A DNA stretch of 64,000 nucleotides from Tahibacter amnicola (GTDB taxonomy: Bacteria > Pseudomonadota > Gammaproteobacteria > Xanthomonadales > Rhodanobacteraceae), in NCBI RefSeq assembly GCF_025398735.1, contig NZ_CP104694.1, positions 3,435,001 through 3,499,000 on the forward strand, in the 5' to 3' direction. Of the stretch, positions 1-8,440 are shown one piece after another. The notes under the pieces were generated by a model, which searched no databases, had not been told where the DNA came from, and saw only the letters and a program-made list of their open reading frames with translations. The translations under genes were made by a program, and so were the position numbers. Every line of letters starts with the position of its first letter. Positions within the stretch are counted from its first letter, which is position 1.

Positions 1-748
1 CTGGGCGTATGGCGCAGGTCGAGGCCGAAGATTTCCAGCCGATGGCCCCACTCGGCGAAATCCGGCTCCTGCGCGTAGCGGGCGGCCGAGTCGCGCGGAA
101 AACGCGTGGTGACAATCAGCTCGGCGCCAGCACGCAGCAGCTTCAGGCCAGCCTGGTAGCCGATCTTCACGCGGCCGCCGGTCAACAGGGCCACGCGGCC
201 GCGCAGGTCGGCGAGCTCGGTGCGCTTGGTGAAATTGAATGCAGCGCAGGTCGGGCAGAGTTGGTCGTAGAAATGGTGGATCAGCGAATACTTCTGCTTG
301 CAGACGTAGCAGTGCTGCGGCTGGATCGACTCGCGTGGTTCCTCAACCTCGCCGAGCGAATCCTGCGGGTCGAAGTTCTCGGGGGGAACACGTTCGGCGT
401 GGTGAAGACCGGCTTGCGCCGCAGCACGCGAATGCCGGTTTCGTGCAGGACAGCGTCGTCGCTGCGAATCTGCGCCTTGCTGCGTTCCTTGGCGGCCGCC
501 TTGCGGCGTTGCCGGCGGGCAACCGGGTCGGGGATGAAGATCTGTCCCGCCATCTCGTGCAGACGCTGGCGATCTTCGGCCGGCAATTTCTCCAGCAGGG
601 CGTGGTTGTTTGCCAGTAGTTCCAGCACAGACACGGCCCCGCGCACGCGTTCCAGCAAGTCGCGGTCGTCGATTGCGGCGGCGGGGGATGGTGCAGTCGT
701 ATTCACAGCAGGAAATCCGTAATGGGTGAGCGGCAGGCCGTCGGTCAT
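1..748 (-). CDS. SDR-family oxidoreductase with N-terminal Cys-pair domain, partial and frameshifted
   Basis: Read on the minus strand from ATG at 748, running off the left edge. The first ~120 codons are in one frame (MTDGLPLTHYGF...). Near 381-386, a run of six G on the plus strand, the sensible frame changes by one base. The new frame gives FDPQD, then a Cys-pair segment (CYVC ... CPTC) like a small zinc-binding region, then the Rossmann start RVALLTGGRVKIGYQAGLK and VTTRFPRDSAARYA. Seven G instead of six would restore one reading frame. Bacterial and plant SDR proteins with this N-terminal Cys-rich extension are known to me as an uncharacterised oxidoreductase group; the substrate cannot be told. 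The frameshift is either a homopolymer error or a true lesion. The catalytic Tyr-Lys part lies outside the window. Confidence 0.7.
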
Positions 749-886
749 CGCAGGCGGGGGGCGGTTTCACCAGCCTGTCCTGCCGGACCGGCGGCCGAGG
801 GGCGAACCCGATAGTGTGAGGCATTTTCACCCGAAAGGGGCGATGGCGCAGCAACGCCGCCCGCCGGATTGCAACCCGTAACCATC

Positions 887-905
887 GGCGCCAGAGGCTG
901 GCGCC
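887..905. other. GC-rich stem-loop downstream of the DUF1579-like gene
   Basis: An 8-bp perfect inverted repeat (ggcgccag / ctggcgcc) with a 3-nt loop lies about 30 nt beyond the stop of the minus-strand gene ending at 938. No T-run follows in either direction, so it is at best a weak or Rho-assisted transcription end. The rest of 749-937 shows nothing I recognise. Confidence 0.3.
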
Positions 906-937
906 GCGTCACGCCAAAGGGAGAATCTCACGAGTAT

Positions 938-1609
938 TCAATAATTTGCCGGGAATTGTTGATCATCGGGCTGTTGCACTTCAGGTGTGGCGCCCTTCCC
1001 TGGGGGCAGTGTCACGACGCGCGGAAATGGCTCGCGGCTGTACTCCATCACCCAGTTGGTTTCCCAGGTCTTGCCGCCATCGCCGGAGAAGGCTTGCTCC
1101 CACCGGGCGCTGGCTGCGGTGATGTCCTTCCAGGTGTAGCGCGTCAGGATGGCGCGGCCATCGAGCTGGTCCGGGCCTTCGAATACGCCGACGCCATCGC
1201 TGAAGCGGCCGAGCAGCGGGGGAGTCATGGCGCCTTGCCGGTACCAGTAGGCGCGCCACTGGCGGTGGTCAGGGTCGTAGATCTGCAGGGCAAGGCCGAG
1301 GAAATCCGGCCGGCCCTCGATCCGATAGTCGTCGGCAACGCCCAGCCCGCCGGGTAGCAGGACACCATCGTGAACGGAGTAGAACGCCTCCCACTGGTCA
1401 GACTGCTGCAGGGGGCGTACCAAGCGGCGGGTATGCGCGTACCAGCGGCCGACCAGGAAATCGAAATCATGACGTCCGTCGGCGTGGACTGTGCCGGGCG
1501 GCCCGGCGTTGGCGGCGTGAACGGGCTCCGGTGCGGCCGCAGCCAGAGGCGATGCCAGTCCAACGGCGAACAGCGATTTCACAAAGCGAGTGTGGAGCAG
1601 CGGACGCAT
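938..1609 (-). CDS. Exported DUF1579-like (lipocalin-fold) protein
   Basis: A 223-aa protein. The open frame extends further upstream, but ATG at 1609 is preceded by a purine-rich GAAGGAAG and opens a plausible signal peptide (MRPLLHTRFVKSLFAVGLAS, cleavage probably after the AAA...HA segment). The mature part starts with HDFDFLVGRWYAHTRRL and has a run of W/Y-rich beta strands (WRAYWYRQG, RYTWKDI, WEQAFSGDGGKTWETNWVME). This is the pattern of DUF1579-type beta-barrel proteins of unknown function. It is probably periplasmic. The family call rests on the FDFLVGxW motif and strand pattern only. It is divergent from the next gene. Confidence 0.6.
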   Translation of the reverse strand: MRPLLHTRFVKSLFAVGLASPLAAAAPEPVHAANAGPPGTVHADGRHDFDFLVGRWYAHTRRLVRPLQQSDQWEAFYSVHDGVLLPGGLGVADDYRIEGRPDFLGLALQIYDPDHRQWRAYWYRQGAMTPPLLGRFSDGVGVFEGPDQLDGRAILTRYTWKDITAASARWEQAFSGDGGKTWETNWVMEYSREPFPRVVTLPPGKGATPEVQQPDDQQFPANY

Positions 1610-1964
1610 AGCACTTCCTTCGAGGTGAGATGTGCGCACGCTAGGTCGCATTCCGGTCGGTATCCGCCCTGTTTGCAGGAGGCGCTCGACAGTACCCGTG
1701 AGGACGCGCATTTCCGCACAGTGCGATAGCCGCCCACTGGTACCGACGGGCTGACCGTCCGTGAACGCGATTCTCCCGATTCCGGGGCTAGCACCGTATG
1801 ACAACCCCTCACACGCGGTACCGATGGTCGGATACGTCCGCACGTTGATCGCGTCATCACCGACGGACCGAGAGATCGACGCTAGCCTCGCCGCTAGCCT
1901 CGCCCACGCGGCAAACCGCGTGGCGGTACTTCGTTTGCTATCGATGACTGACAAGGAGCGTTCC
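1610..1964. promoter_or_regulatory. Divergent intergenic region with a 12-bp tandem duplication
   Basis: This 355-nt gap separates the start codons of two divergent genes (1609 minus, 1965 plus) and must hold both promoters, although I cannot point to clear -35/-10 boxes. An exact tandem repeat of gctagcctcgcc occupies 1881-1892 and 1893-1904. The open frames that cross this gap lack any recognisable protein and are rejected as N-terminal extensions. Confidence 0.4.
1953..1960 (+). promoter_or_regulatory. Ribosome-binding site that decides the start at 1965
   Basis: AAGGAGCG sits 4 nt before ATG 1965. It favours that start, which gives an immediate twin-arginine signal, over the upstream in-frame starts at 1761 and 1944. 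Confidence 0.6.
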
Positions 1965-3287
1965 ATGAGCAAAGCCGACGACGAAGGCCGTCGCCGTTTT
2001 CTGCGGGCTGCTGGTGGACTGGGCTGCCTTCCGTTCGTTTCGCTCGTCGCGACGGCAGGCAGTACGCCTGCATCGATTCAACGCAGCGCGCGCGGTACGC
2101 CGTGGCCCACGTGGCGACGCACCATGGCGGTCAACACCTGGCGCGCCATTCCGTCTGCGAATACCTTGCGCGCGATCAATCCGGCGCGCGATCCCGCGCT
2201 CAATCCCGCACTGGCGACCGATCCAGACAACGAACGCGGTCCATGGGGGGGCAACGTCGGGCAGCCCGGCGTCATCCTGCCCTGGTGCGGCGCCTGCTAC
2301 GACAGCGATAGCGAAACCCTGTGGCTGCCGTTGAGCGGCGGTCATGCGGACTATGCCGGCAACGAGGCGTATGCGATCTGCCTGGCGGATGAAACGCCGC
2401 GGTGGCGAATGCCGCGTCCGCCATCGGGCTCGATTCCACTGGGATTGATCAACCTCAACGACGGTCAGGAAGGCACCGGCAACTACGCCGACGGGCGGCC
2501 GCGCGCCATTCACAGCTACAACAAGCACGTCTATGTGCCTGGACGCGGTCCCTTCTGCGCCATGCAGGGAAATACCTACTCCAGCGGGCAGGCGGGAACG
2601 CCACGCAGCCTGCTGTTGAATCCCCAAAACGGCGAATGGGAAGTACGAGGCTCACACCCGGCGGCGGGCCTGGGTTACGGCGGCTCTGCCTATGACCAGA
2701 CCCGCGACGCAGTCTGGTGGCTCGGTGGCGGAACAACGCGCCTGAGTCGCTTCAATTTCTCCACCAGCCAGTGGCAAGTGTTCACTTCGGGGTCGGTGGC
2801 CAATGTATGGAGCTATCACGCGCTCGTGCACGTGCCGGAGCACGACGTGCTGGTCATGATCAGTGCGCTGCTGCCGCACTCCTTTTCGGTCTGGGATACG
2901 ACGACGGCGCAAATGCTGCAGCCCGGCTCCAGCAATGCGCTTCCTGCCCACTTGCAACTGGGCGGTCAGGCGGGGGCGTGGGTGCCCTCCCTGAATGCGA
3001 TAGCCATCTGGCACAACGTGACGCCTGGCACGACCGGCGTCGTCACGTTGCTGCGTGCGCCTGCCAATCCCCGCACGCAACCGTGGACCTGGGACACACT
3101 GCCGCTTGCCGCCGGAAACACCGTGGTGCCGACGGTCGCCACCGCCAATGGCACCTACGGCCGGTTCGGCTATTCGCCCGGACTGAACGGGTTCTATGTT
3201 CTGAACGGTACGGACCAGCCAGTCTATTTTTACGCACTGAGCGGCGGTGACCTGATTTTCGCGAATGGCTTCGAAGCGCCCCGGTAA
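1965..3287 (+). CDS. Tat-exported beta-propeller-like protein with IFANGFE C-terminal tail
   Basis: A 440-aa protein from ATG 1965. The N-terminus carries a twin-arginine signal (DDEGRRRFLRAAGGLGCLPF), so export in folded form through Tat is likely. The body has repeated W/G-rich strands with kelch-like spacing (DSETLWLPLSGGHADYAGNE, AVWWLGGGTTRLSRF, GRFGYSPGLNGFYVLNG), which suggests a beta-propeller of the galactose-oxidase/kelch type. I see no catalytic signature. The protein ends GGDLIFANGFEAPR; tails of the form D-x-IF-x-x-GFE recur, to my memory, at the ends of exported proteins in Lysobacterales. Its function is unknown. The minus-strand terminator at 3318-3341 lies just downstream. 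Confidence 0.6.
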   Translation: MSKADDEGRRRFLRAAGGLGCLPFVSLVATAGSTPASIQRSARGTPWPTWRRTMAVNTWRAIPSANTLRAINPARDPALNPALATDPDNERGPWGGNVGQPGVILPWCGACYDSDSETLWLPLSGGHADYAGNEAYAICLADETPRWRMPRPPSGSIPLGLINLNDGQEGTGNYADGRPRAIHSYNKHVYVPGRGPFCAMQGNTYSSGQAGTPRSLLLNPQNGEWEVRGSHPAAGLGYGGSAYDQTRDAVWWLGGGTTRLSRFNFSTSQWQVFTSGSVANVWSYHALVHVPEHDVLVMISALLPHSFSVWDTTTAQMLQPGSSNALPAHLQLGGQAGAWVPSLNAIAIWHNVTPGTTGVVTLLRAPANPRTQPWTWDTLPLAAGNTVVPTVATANGTYGRFGYSPGLNGFYVLNGTDQPVYFYALSGGDLIFANGFEAPR

Positions 3288-3317
3288 GCGTGCAGGACCG
3301 GAATAGTCCGCAAAAAA

Positions 3318-3341
3318 ATCGGGGCCCATCCGGGCCCCGAT
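3318..3341 (-). terminator. Intrinsic terminator for the minus-strand surface-protein gene
   Basis: A 10-bp stem (atcggggccc / gggccccgat) with loop atcc. On the minus strand it is followed by a run of seven T (plus-strand A tract 3312-3318), 30 nt past the stop of the gene ending at 3371. The plus side lacks a T-run, so it is only a poor terminator for the plus-strand gene ending at 3287. Confidence 0.85.
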
Positions 3342-3370
3342 TCGTCACGATCAATAGTGATCAGTGGCCG

Positions 3371-6300
3371 CTACTTGAAGTGTACCCGGCGACGCATGTA
3401 GGTGCCGACACCAGCCAGCAGCGCAACCAGGGCCATCAGCATCTGCCAGGACAAGGCCGGCAGCGGAACGACCGCCTGGACGCCGCCGAAGGTGACGGTG
3501 CCATCTGTGCTGGTGGAAGCCAGGTTCGGATTGCCCGCGGTATCCGTGGCCACGCCGGCGGCAATGCTGACGGTCACGGTTCCGTTAGCCGTCATGCCGC
3601 TCACTGCCACGTTGTACACGGTCGGCCCACCCGTGACGGTCGCGGTAGTCGCCCCCGCCGTGCCGCCGATGGTGACGTCGCCGGTGGTGAAACCAGTGAC
3701 GGGTTCACTGAAGGTCACGGTGAAGTTGATCGTCGCGCCAAATGCCGGGTCTGGTTGTCCGACGGCCTGCTCGATCGTGACGCTCGGCGAGGTCACGTCG
3801 AATCCGTCGAAGGTGACGGTGTTGTCCACGCTGGTCGAGGCAAGGTTGGCATTGCCGGCACCATCAGTGGCCACGCCCGCGGCAACCGAGGCAGTCACTG
3901 TGCCGTTGGTCGTCATGCCACTGACGGCGACATTGAACACCGTCGGGCCGCCCGTCACTGTCGCCGTCGTCGCACCCGCCGTGCCGCCGAGGGTGACGTC
4001 GCCCGTGGCGAAGTCCGCCGTGGGTTCGCTGAAGGTCACGGTGAAGTTGATCGGAGAGGTGGCCGTCGGGTCTGCCTGGCCAACAGCCTGTTCGACCGTC
4101 ACCGTGGGCGGCGTCAGATCGAAGCCGTCGAACGTGACGGTGTTGTCCACGCTGGTGGAGGCGAGGTTGGCATTGCCCGCACCGTCGGTGGCCACGCCAG
4201 CGGCAACCGAGGCGGTCACCGTACCGTTGGTCGTCATGCCACTCACGGCGACGTTGAAGACCGTCGGGCCGCCCGTCACCGTCGCTGTCGTCGCACCCGC
4301 CGTGCCGCCGAGGGTGACGTCGCCCGTGGCGAAGTCGGCCGTGGGTTCGTTGAAGGTCACGGTGAAGTTGATTGGCGAGGTGGACGTCGGGTCTGCCTGG
4401 CCAACAGCCTGTTCGACCGTCACGGTGGGTGGCGTCAGGTCGAAGCCGTTGAAGGTGACGGTGTTGTCTGTGCTGGTGGAAGCGAGATTGCCGTTGCCCG
4501 CCGCGTCGGTGGCAACACCCGCGCCGACCGAAGCGGTCACCGTGCCGTTGGTCGTCATGCCGCTGACCGCGACGTTGAATACGGTCGGTCCGCCGGTCAC
4601 CGAGGCGGTGGTCGCGCCCGCTGTACCGCCCAGCGTGACATCACCCGTGGCGAAATTGGCTGTGGCTTCACTGAAAGTGACGGTGAAATTGATGGGTGAC
4701 GTGCCCGTCGGATCAGCTTGGCCGACGGCCTGCTCGACCGTAACCGTGGGCGGCGTCGTATCCGCGCCGGTGAAGGTGACAGTGTTGTCGGTGCTGGTGG
4801 AAGCCACGCTGGCATTGCCCAGGGCATCGGTACCCGCGGCCGCGTTGACGCTGGCCGTTACCGTGCCATTGGCGGTCATGCCGCTGACGGCAATGTTGTA
4901 GGTGGTACCGCTTCCCGTCACGAAGGCTGTCGTGGGCAGGGCAGTTCCGCCGAGGGTGACGCTGGCATTCGTGAATCCGGTGACCGCCTCGCTGAAGACC
5001 ACCGCGAAGTTGATCGGCGATGCGGCCGTCGGATCCGCCTGCGCGCCGTCTTGCTCAACGGTCACTGTTGGCGATTCGCGATCAACGTCGTAGACCTCGC
5101 CAGTGAGGAAGTCACCGTTGTCGACACCGGGCCCACCCAAGGGCTCGTTGCCCGTCGTGCCCGTGATCGTATTGTTGTCTTGCAGATCCAACCGCAGGGT
5201 GCCCGCACCCGTACCCGTGTTCACCGTGACCGTGCGCGTGGCGCCCGTACCGGTGACGCTGCCGACGGACGCGCCGGCCAGCGAGCCCGTGGTCGTAATG
5301 GCGAAGTCGGCGGCGTCCACATTGTCGACGCTTTCGCTGAAGGTCACCGTGTAGTCGACGGTGGCGGAACCGGTCGGCGTGGGATTGACCCGAACGATCG
5401 AACTGACGAACGGACAGGTGTCGGTACACCCCTCGTAGTAGGTGAACCCACCACCTGTCGGCAGACCTTCCGCGATGATGCCGAACTTGAAGGTACCCGT
5501 CTGCTGGATACCGAAGAGGAAGCGCACATCGATACTGGCGCCGTTGGCCAGAGGAGTAGCCAGCGTGACGGTGCCCGCACTCATCGTGCTGTCGAAACCA
5601 CCGCCATTGGGTTGCGATGGGGGTTGTTCCAGTGTCGTGCCATTGACGGTGACGTTGCTGGTGCCGGACCCGCATGGCGGGCGATCTACCGTGACAACGA
5701 CGGCCGTCGAGGTGCGTGGGCGCAAGTCAGAAATGCCGGACGGCGCCGGAAAGGTCGTGAGATCGACAATGCGGAAGCGCAGCCGGGTCTGGTTGCCACC
5801 GGTGTTGTTGGTATAGGTGTAGCGGACATCCAGTGTGCCAAATGTGGAATTGTTGGCTGGGTCGCTGGTGAAATCGCGCACGATATTCGGCGGCGATTGC
5901 TGTCCGACGCAGCTGTCCAGCACCGCGGCAGTGTTGCCGCCCTGGTTCAACGGCGAGGAAAGGTTTTCCGGGCTGGGCGCACCCAGCCGCTGGCCGGCAC
6001 CTGCACTGGTGCCGTTGGTGTCGACGAAAACGAAATCTGCCGCGTTATTGTTGGTGTCCGCGACGGCATTGGGCGATGGGCAGGTCGCGAACGTGGTGAT
6101 GCTGCCGCCCTTGCCGCAGAGATCGCGATAGAACGCGTAGTCGATCGAGAAGGGCGTCAGCGCCGGATAGCCGGTACCTTCCTTGTAGAGCGTGTTGGCC
6201 TCGCTGGTGGAACCAACCGCATCCATTCGATTGGCAAGGGTGAAGTCGACTGCGACACTGGTATTGAAGAGCGCGATGCCGGCGTTGTCCGGAATGTCGG

Positions 6301-6649
6301 TGGTATAGGTCGCATCGCCCGTGGCCGTGGTGCCGTTGCCAGCGGGATAAGACGCCAGCGAATAGCCGACGGAATTGACGGCCAGATAATGGCCCTTGTT
6401 TGGAATGACCGTGCCGTTGGGAATGACCGCGCGGGCGACGCCGTCAGACGCGGCGATCGCATAGCCCGTACCGCCGCCCGCGACAGTGTGGTCCGCGCCG
6501 CTAATGTTCTGGACCTCGATGAATTCATCGTTGGCCCCGTTAGGGCCGCGGACGCGGAACTCGCTGATGATGAGCTGTCCGCTGGCTTGACTGGCCGCCA
6601 GGATGGCGAGCACCGCGGAACCCAAACGCCACATCCTTCCACCTGCCAT
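3371..6649 (-). CDS. Secreted LTD/Ig-like repeat protein with IPTL-CTERM-like sorting tail
   Basis: A 1092-aa protein. An in-frame ATG exists at 6655, but AGGAG at 6656-6660 is correctly spaced (6 nt) for ATG 6649, so that start is preferred. A Sec signal peptide (MWRLGSAVLAILAASQASG) is followed by a lamin-tail-like domain (LIISEFRVRGPNGANDEFIEVQNISG), a middle region of beta strands, and about five tandem Ig-like repeats of about 107 aa, each beginning TPPTVTVEQAVGQADPT and containing VSGMTTNGTVTASV. The end (VPLPALSWQMLMALVALLAG then YMRRR) is a hydrophobic helix plus Arg cluster after a PLPALSW box, a variant of the IPTL-CTERM signal processed by an exosortase. Likely a cell-surface adhesive or structural protein. 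It is transcribed divergently from yaeQ. Confidence 0.75.
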   Translation of the reverse strand: MAGGRMWRLGSAVLAILAASQASGQLIISEFRVRGPNGANDEFIEVQNISGADHTVAGGGTGYAIAASDGVARAVIPNGTVIPNKGHYLAVNSVGYSLASYPAGNGTTATGDATYTTDIPDNAGIALFNTSVAVDFTLANRMDAVGSTSEANTLYKEGTGYPALTPFSIDYAFYRDLCGKGGSITTFATCPSPNAVADTNNNAADFVFVDTNGTSAGAGQRLGAPSPENLSSPLNQGGNTAAVLDSCVGQQSPPNIVRDFTSDPANNSTFGTLDVRYTYTNNTGGNQTRLRFRIVDLTTFPAPSGISDLRPRTSTAVVVTVDRPPCGSGTSNVTVNGTTLEQPPSQPNGGGFDSTMSAGTVTLATPLANGASIDVRFLFGIQQTGTFKFGIIAEGLPTGGGFTYYEGCTDTCPFVSSIVRVNPTPTGSATVDYTVTFSESVDNVDAADFAITTTGSLAGASVGSVTGTGATRTVTVNTGTGAGTLRLDLQDNNTITGTTGNEPLGGPGVDNGDFLTGEVYDVDRESPTVTVEQDGAQADPTAASPINFAVVFSEAVTGFTNASVTLGGTALPTTAFVTGSGTTYNIAVSGMTANGTVTASVNAAAGTDALGNASVASTSTDNTVTFTGADTTPPTVTVEQAVGQADPTGTSPINFTVTFSEATANFATGDVTLGGTAGATTASVTGGPTVFNVAVSGMTTNGTVTASVGAGVATDAAGNGNLASTSTDNTVTFNGFDLTPPTVTVEQAVGQADPTSTSPINFTVTFNEPTADFATGDVTLGGTAGATTATVTGGPTVFNVAVSGMTTNGTVTASVAAGVATDGAGNANLASTSVDNTVTFDGFDLTPPTVTVEQAVGQADPTATSPINFTVTFSEPTADFATGDVTLGGTAGATTATVTGGPTVFNVAVSGMTTNGTVTASVAAGVATDGAGNANLASTSVDNTVTFDGFDVTSPSVTIEQAVGQPDPAFGATINFTVTFSEPVTGFTTGDVTIGGTAGATTATVTGGPTVYNVAVSGMTANGTVTVSIAAGVATDTAGNPNLASTSTDGTVTFGGVQAVVPLPALSWQMLMALVALLAGVGTYMRRRVHFK
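3480..4770 (-). repeat. In-frame tandem repeats of about 321 bp encoding Ig-like domains
   Basis: At least four units of about 321 bp (107 codons) follow each other, with a more divergent unit on the N-terminal side (to about 5070). Two neighbouring units (about 3800-4120 and 4121-4440) are almost identical in DNA and protein, pointing to recent unequal exchange. Such arrays vary in copy number between strains. Confidence 0.7.
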
Positions 6650-6865
6650 GATCATCTCCTGGCGGCAGTAGCCGCTGTCGTCGATCGAATCGGGGGCGTA
6701 CTTCGAGGGCTTGCGTCGGACGGGGAATATAAGCGGACGAACGGAATTGGTCTATGCCCGGACGGACTTGCAGCGATCCTGTCGAGACCGCTATGACCCG
6801 CACGCCGGCACCGCCGCAGCCATCACCACTGCCGTAGAATGCCGCCCCCGGTAGCGGACACATCC

Positions 6866-7414
6866 ATGGCTCTCAAAGCGACCATCTACAAAGCCGAACT
6901 GCAGATCAGCGACATGGATCGGCACTACTACGCGACCCATTCGCTGACACTGGCCCAGCATCCTTCTGAAACCGACGAGCGCCTGATGGCGCGTCTGGTG
7001 GCGTTCGCCTTGTTCGCGGACGAACGCCTGGAGTTCGGCCGTGGACTGTCCACGGATGATGAGCCGGACCTCTGGAGACGTGAGCTGGATGGCACGATCA
7101 CCCAATGGATCGAAATGGGGCAGCCGGACGAGTCACGGCTTCGCCGAGCCAGCGGGCGCGCCGACGAAGTGGTGGTGGTCACCTATGGCGGACGCGCGGC
7201 GGATCTGTGGTGGGAGAAGAATTCAGCCGGTTTGTCGCGCCTGAGGAATCTGTCCGTCGTCAGCATCAGCACCGGGGACCTTGCTGCGTTGGGCAGCCTG
7301 CTTTCGCGCACGATGCGCTTGCAATGCCTGGTCCAGGACGGGCAGGTCCAGCTGCTCAGCGATACGGCTTCGATAACCCTTCAGCCCCGGCGGCGCACTT
7401 CTCCCGGCAACTGA
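6866..7414 (+). CDS. yaeQ: YaeQ family protein
   Basis: A 182-aa protein matching the usual YaeQ length. I start it at ATG 6866 (MALKATIYKAELQISDMDRHYY) rather than at the upstream in-frame ATG 6839, because the family begins MALKxTIYKxxL. Conserved stretches seen are HSLTLAQHPSETDERLMARL, LEFGRGLS and WIEMGQPDESRL. YaeQ has a PD-(D/E)XK nuclease-like fold; its role is poorly defined (a link to RfaH suppression was reported for the E. coli protein). The stop is only 12 nt before the macrodomain gene, so the two are probably one transcription unit. Confidence 0.9.
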   Translation: MALKATIYKAELQISDMDRHYYATHSLTLAQHPSETDERLMARLVAFALFADERLEFGRGLSTDDEPDLWRRELDGTITQWIEMGQPDESRLRRASGRADEVVVVTYGGRAADLWWEKNSAGLSRLRNLSVVSISTGDLAALGSLLSRTMRLQCLVQDGQVQLLSDTASITLQPRRRTSPGN

Positions 7415-7426
7415 CGACGCACCGGC

Positions 7427-7945
7427 ATGAAGCCGCTTGTCCACGCCGTCCAGGCGAACATCGCCTCGCTGCGCGTCGACGCCATTGTCAACGCCGCCAA
7501 TTCGTCGCTACTGGGCGGAGGCGGGGTGGATGGTGCGATTCACCGGGCAGCAGGCCCTGAGCTGGTGCACGAATGCCGGCTGCTCGGCGGCTGCAAGACG
7601 GGCGAGGCGAAGATCACCAAAGGCTATCGGCTGCCGGCACGGTACATCATTCACACGGTAGGCCCCGTATGGCGCGGTGGCACGAGCGGCGAGCCTGCCT
7701 TGCTCGCATCGTGCTACCGGCAATCCCTGGCGCTGGCGGTCAAGCACGAACTGGTATCGGTCGCGTTTCCCAGCATCAGCACAGGCATATTCGGTTACCC
7801 CATTGCGTTGGCAGCGGCTGTCGCGGTGGACACCATTCGCACGGCGTTGCCAACACTCGGCAGTGTCCCGGAGATCGTCTTCTGCTGTTTCACTGCCGCT
7901 GATCTATCGGTGTATGAGCGCATGCTGGGCGATAGCGCGTCCTAG
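7427..7945 (+). CDS. Macrodomain protein, O-acetyl-ADP-ribose deacetylase (YmdB-like)
   Basis: A 172-aa single macrodomain. The ADP-ribose-binding signature is clear: [20 protein letters not shown] near residues 18-37, then [10 protein letters not shown], the IIHTVGPVW strand, and the second loop [12 protein letters not shown]. The family hydrolyses O-acetyl-ADP-ribose and can remove ADP-ribose from proteins; it acts in the cytosol. The start ATG 7427 lies 12 nt after yaeQ without a strong Shine-Dalgarno, so translation may be coupled. It meets the next gene (minus strand) tail to tail with a 27-nt gap. Confidence 0.9.
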   Translation: MKPLVHAVQANIASLRVDAIVNAANSSLLGGGGVDGAIHRAAGPELVHECRLLGGCKTGEAKITKGYRLPARYIIHTVGPVWRGGTSGEPALLASCYRQSLALAVKHELVSVAFPSISTGIFGYPIALAAAVAVDTIRTALPTLGSVPEIVFCCFTAADLSVYERMLGDSAS

Positions 7946-7972
7946 TCCGAGGGCAGGCGCGGCATGGCGGCG

Positions 7973-8440
7973 CTAAAAGTCCACGTATCTGGCCCAGCGC
8001 ATGCCGACGTAGCCCAGGCCTGCAAACACCACCACCGATGAGACGATGCCTTCGGCGGTCCACCGCCAGAAGAGCGCAAGAATGAGCCCGGCAAGGGCGC
8101 TCAGCCCGACGCGAAGCATCGTGTTGTTTCCGACGCTGACGCTAGCCTCCGAATCGAATGCATAGATGGCGCCGAGCAGCATGCCGACGCACCCGAAACT
8201 GATCGCCAGTGGCAGCAGTGTCGATTGCGAACGGCCTTCACTCAACGATAGCCAAGCGGCATATAGACCAAGCCCGACGGCGGTGCCGGCGATCCACAGA
8301 ATGGCCTGCAGGGCACGCCTGGTACTGCTGCGCAGTGCGACACGCTCCGCGACAGGTCTGTTCCGTCGTCGCACGGCGATACGCCGAGAAGTTCGGCAGT
8401 TCTTGTGTTTCATTTCAACGTTGCGGTGGTACCGGGTCAT
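7973..8440 (-). CDS. Small membrane protein of unknown function
   Basis: Up to 155 aa, with an alternative start at ATG 8413 (MKHKNCRTSRRIAV). A strongly basic N-terminus (many Arg) precedes four hydrophobic stretches: LQAILWIAGTAVGLGLYAAW, LLPLAISFGCVGMLLGAIYA, LRVGLSALAGLILALFW and IVSSVVVFAGLGYVGM. It is therefore probably an inner-membrane protein with four helices. No family is recognised and no ribosome-binding site is obvious for either start. Its reading frame is supported by the hydrophobic periodicity rather than by similarity. Confidence 0.5.
   Translation of the reverse strand: MTRYHRNVEMKHKNCRTSRRIAVRRRNRPVAERVALRSSTRRALQAILWIAGTAVGLGLYAAWLSLSEGRSQSTLLPLAISFGCVGMLLGAIYAFDSEASVSVGNNTMLRVGLSALAGLILALFWRWTAEGIVSSVVVFAGLGYVGMRWARYVDF

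Noticed and set aside
3402-6796. Plus-strand open frames of 499 aa and 692 aa opposite the surface-protein gene
   Set aside because: They are antisense shadows of the Ig-like repeats (VTVPLAVMPLTA repeats mirror the coding repeats). The minus-strand gene has a signal peptide, domains, a ribosome site and a terminator.
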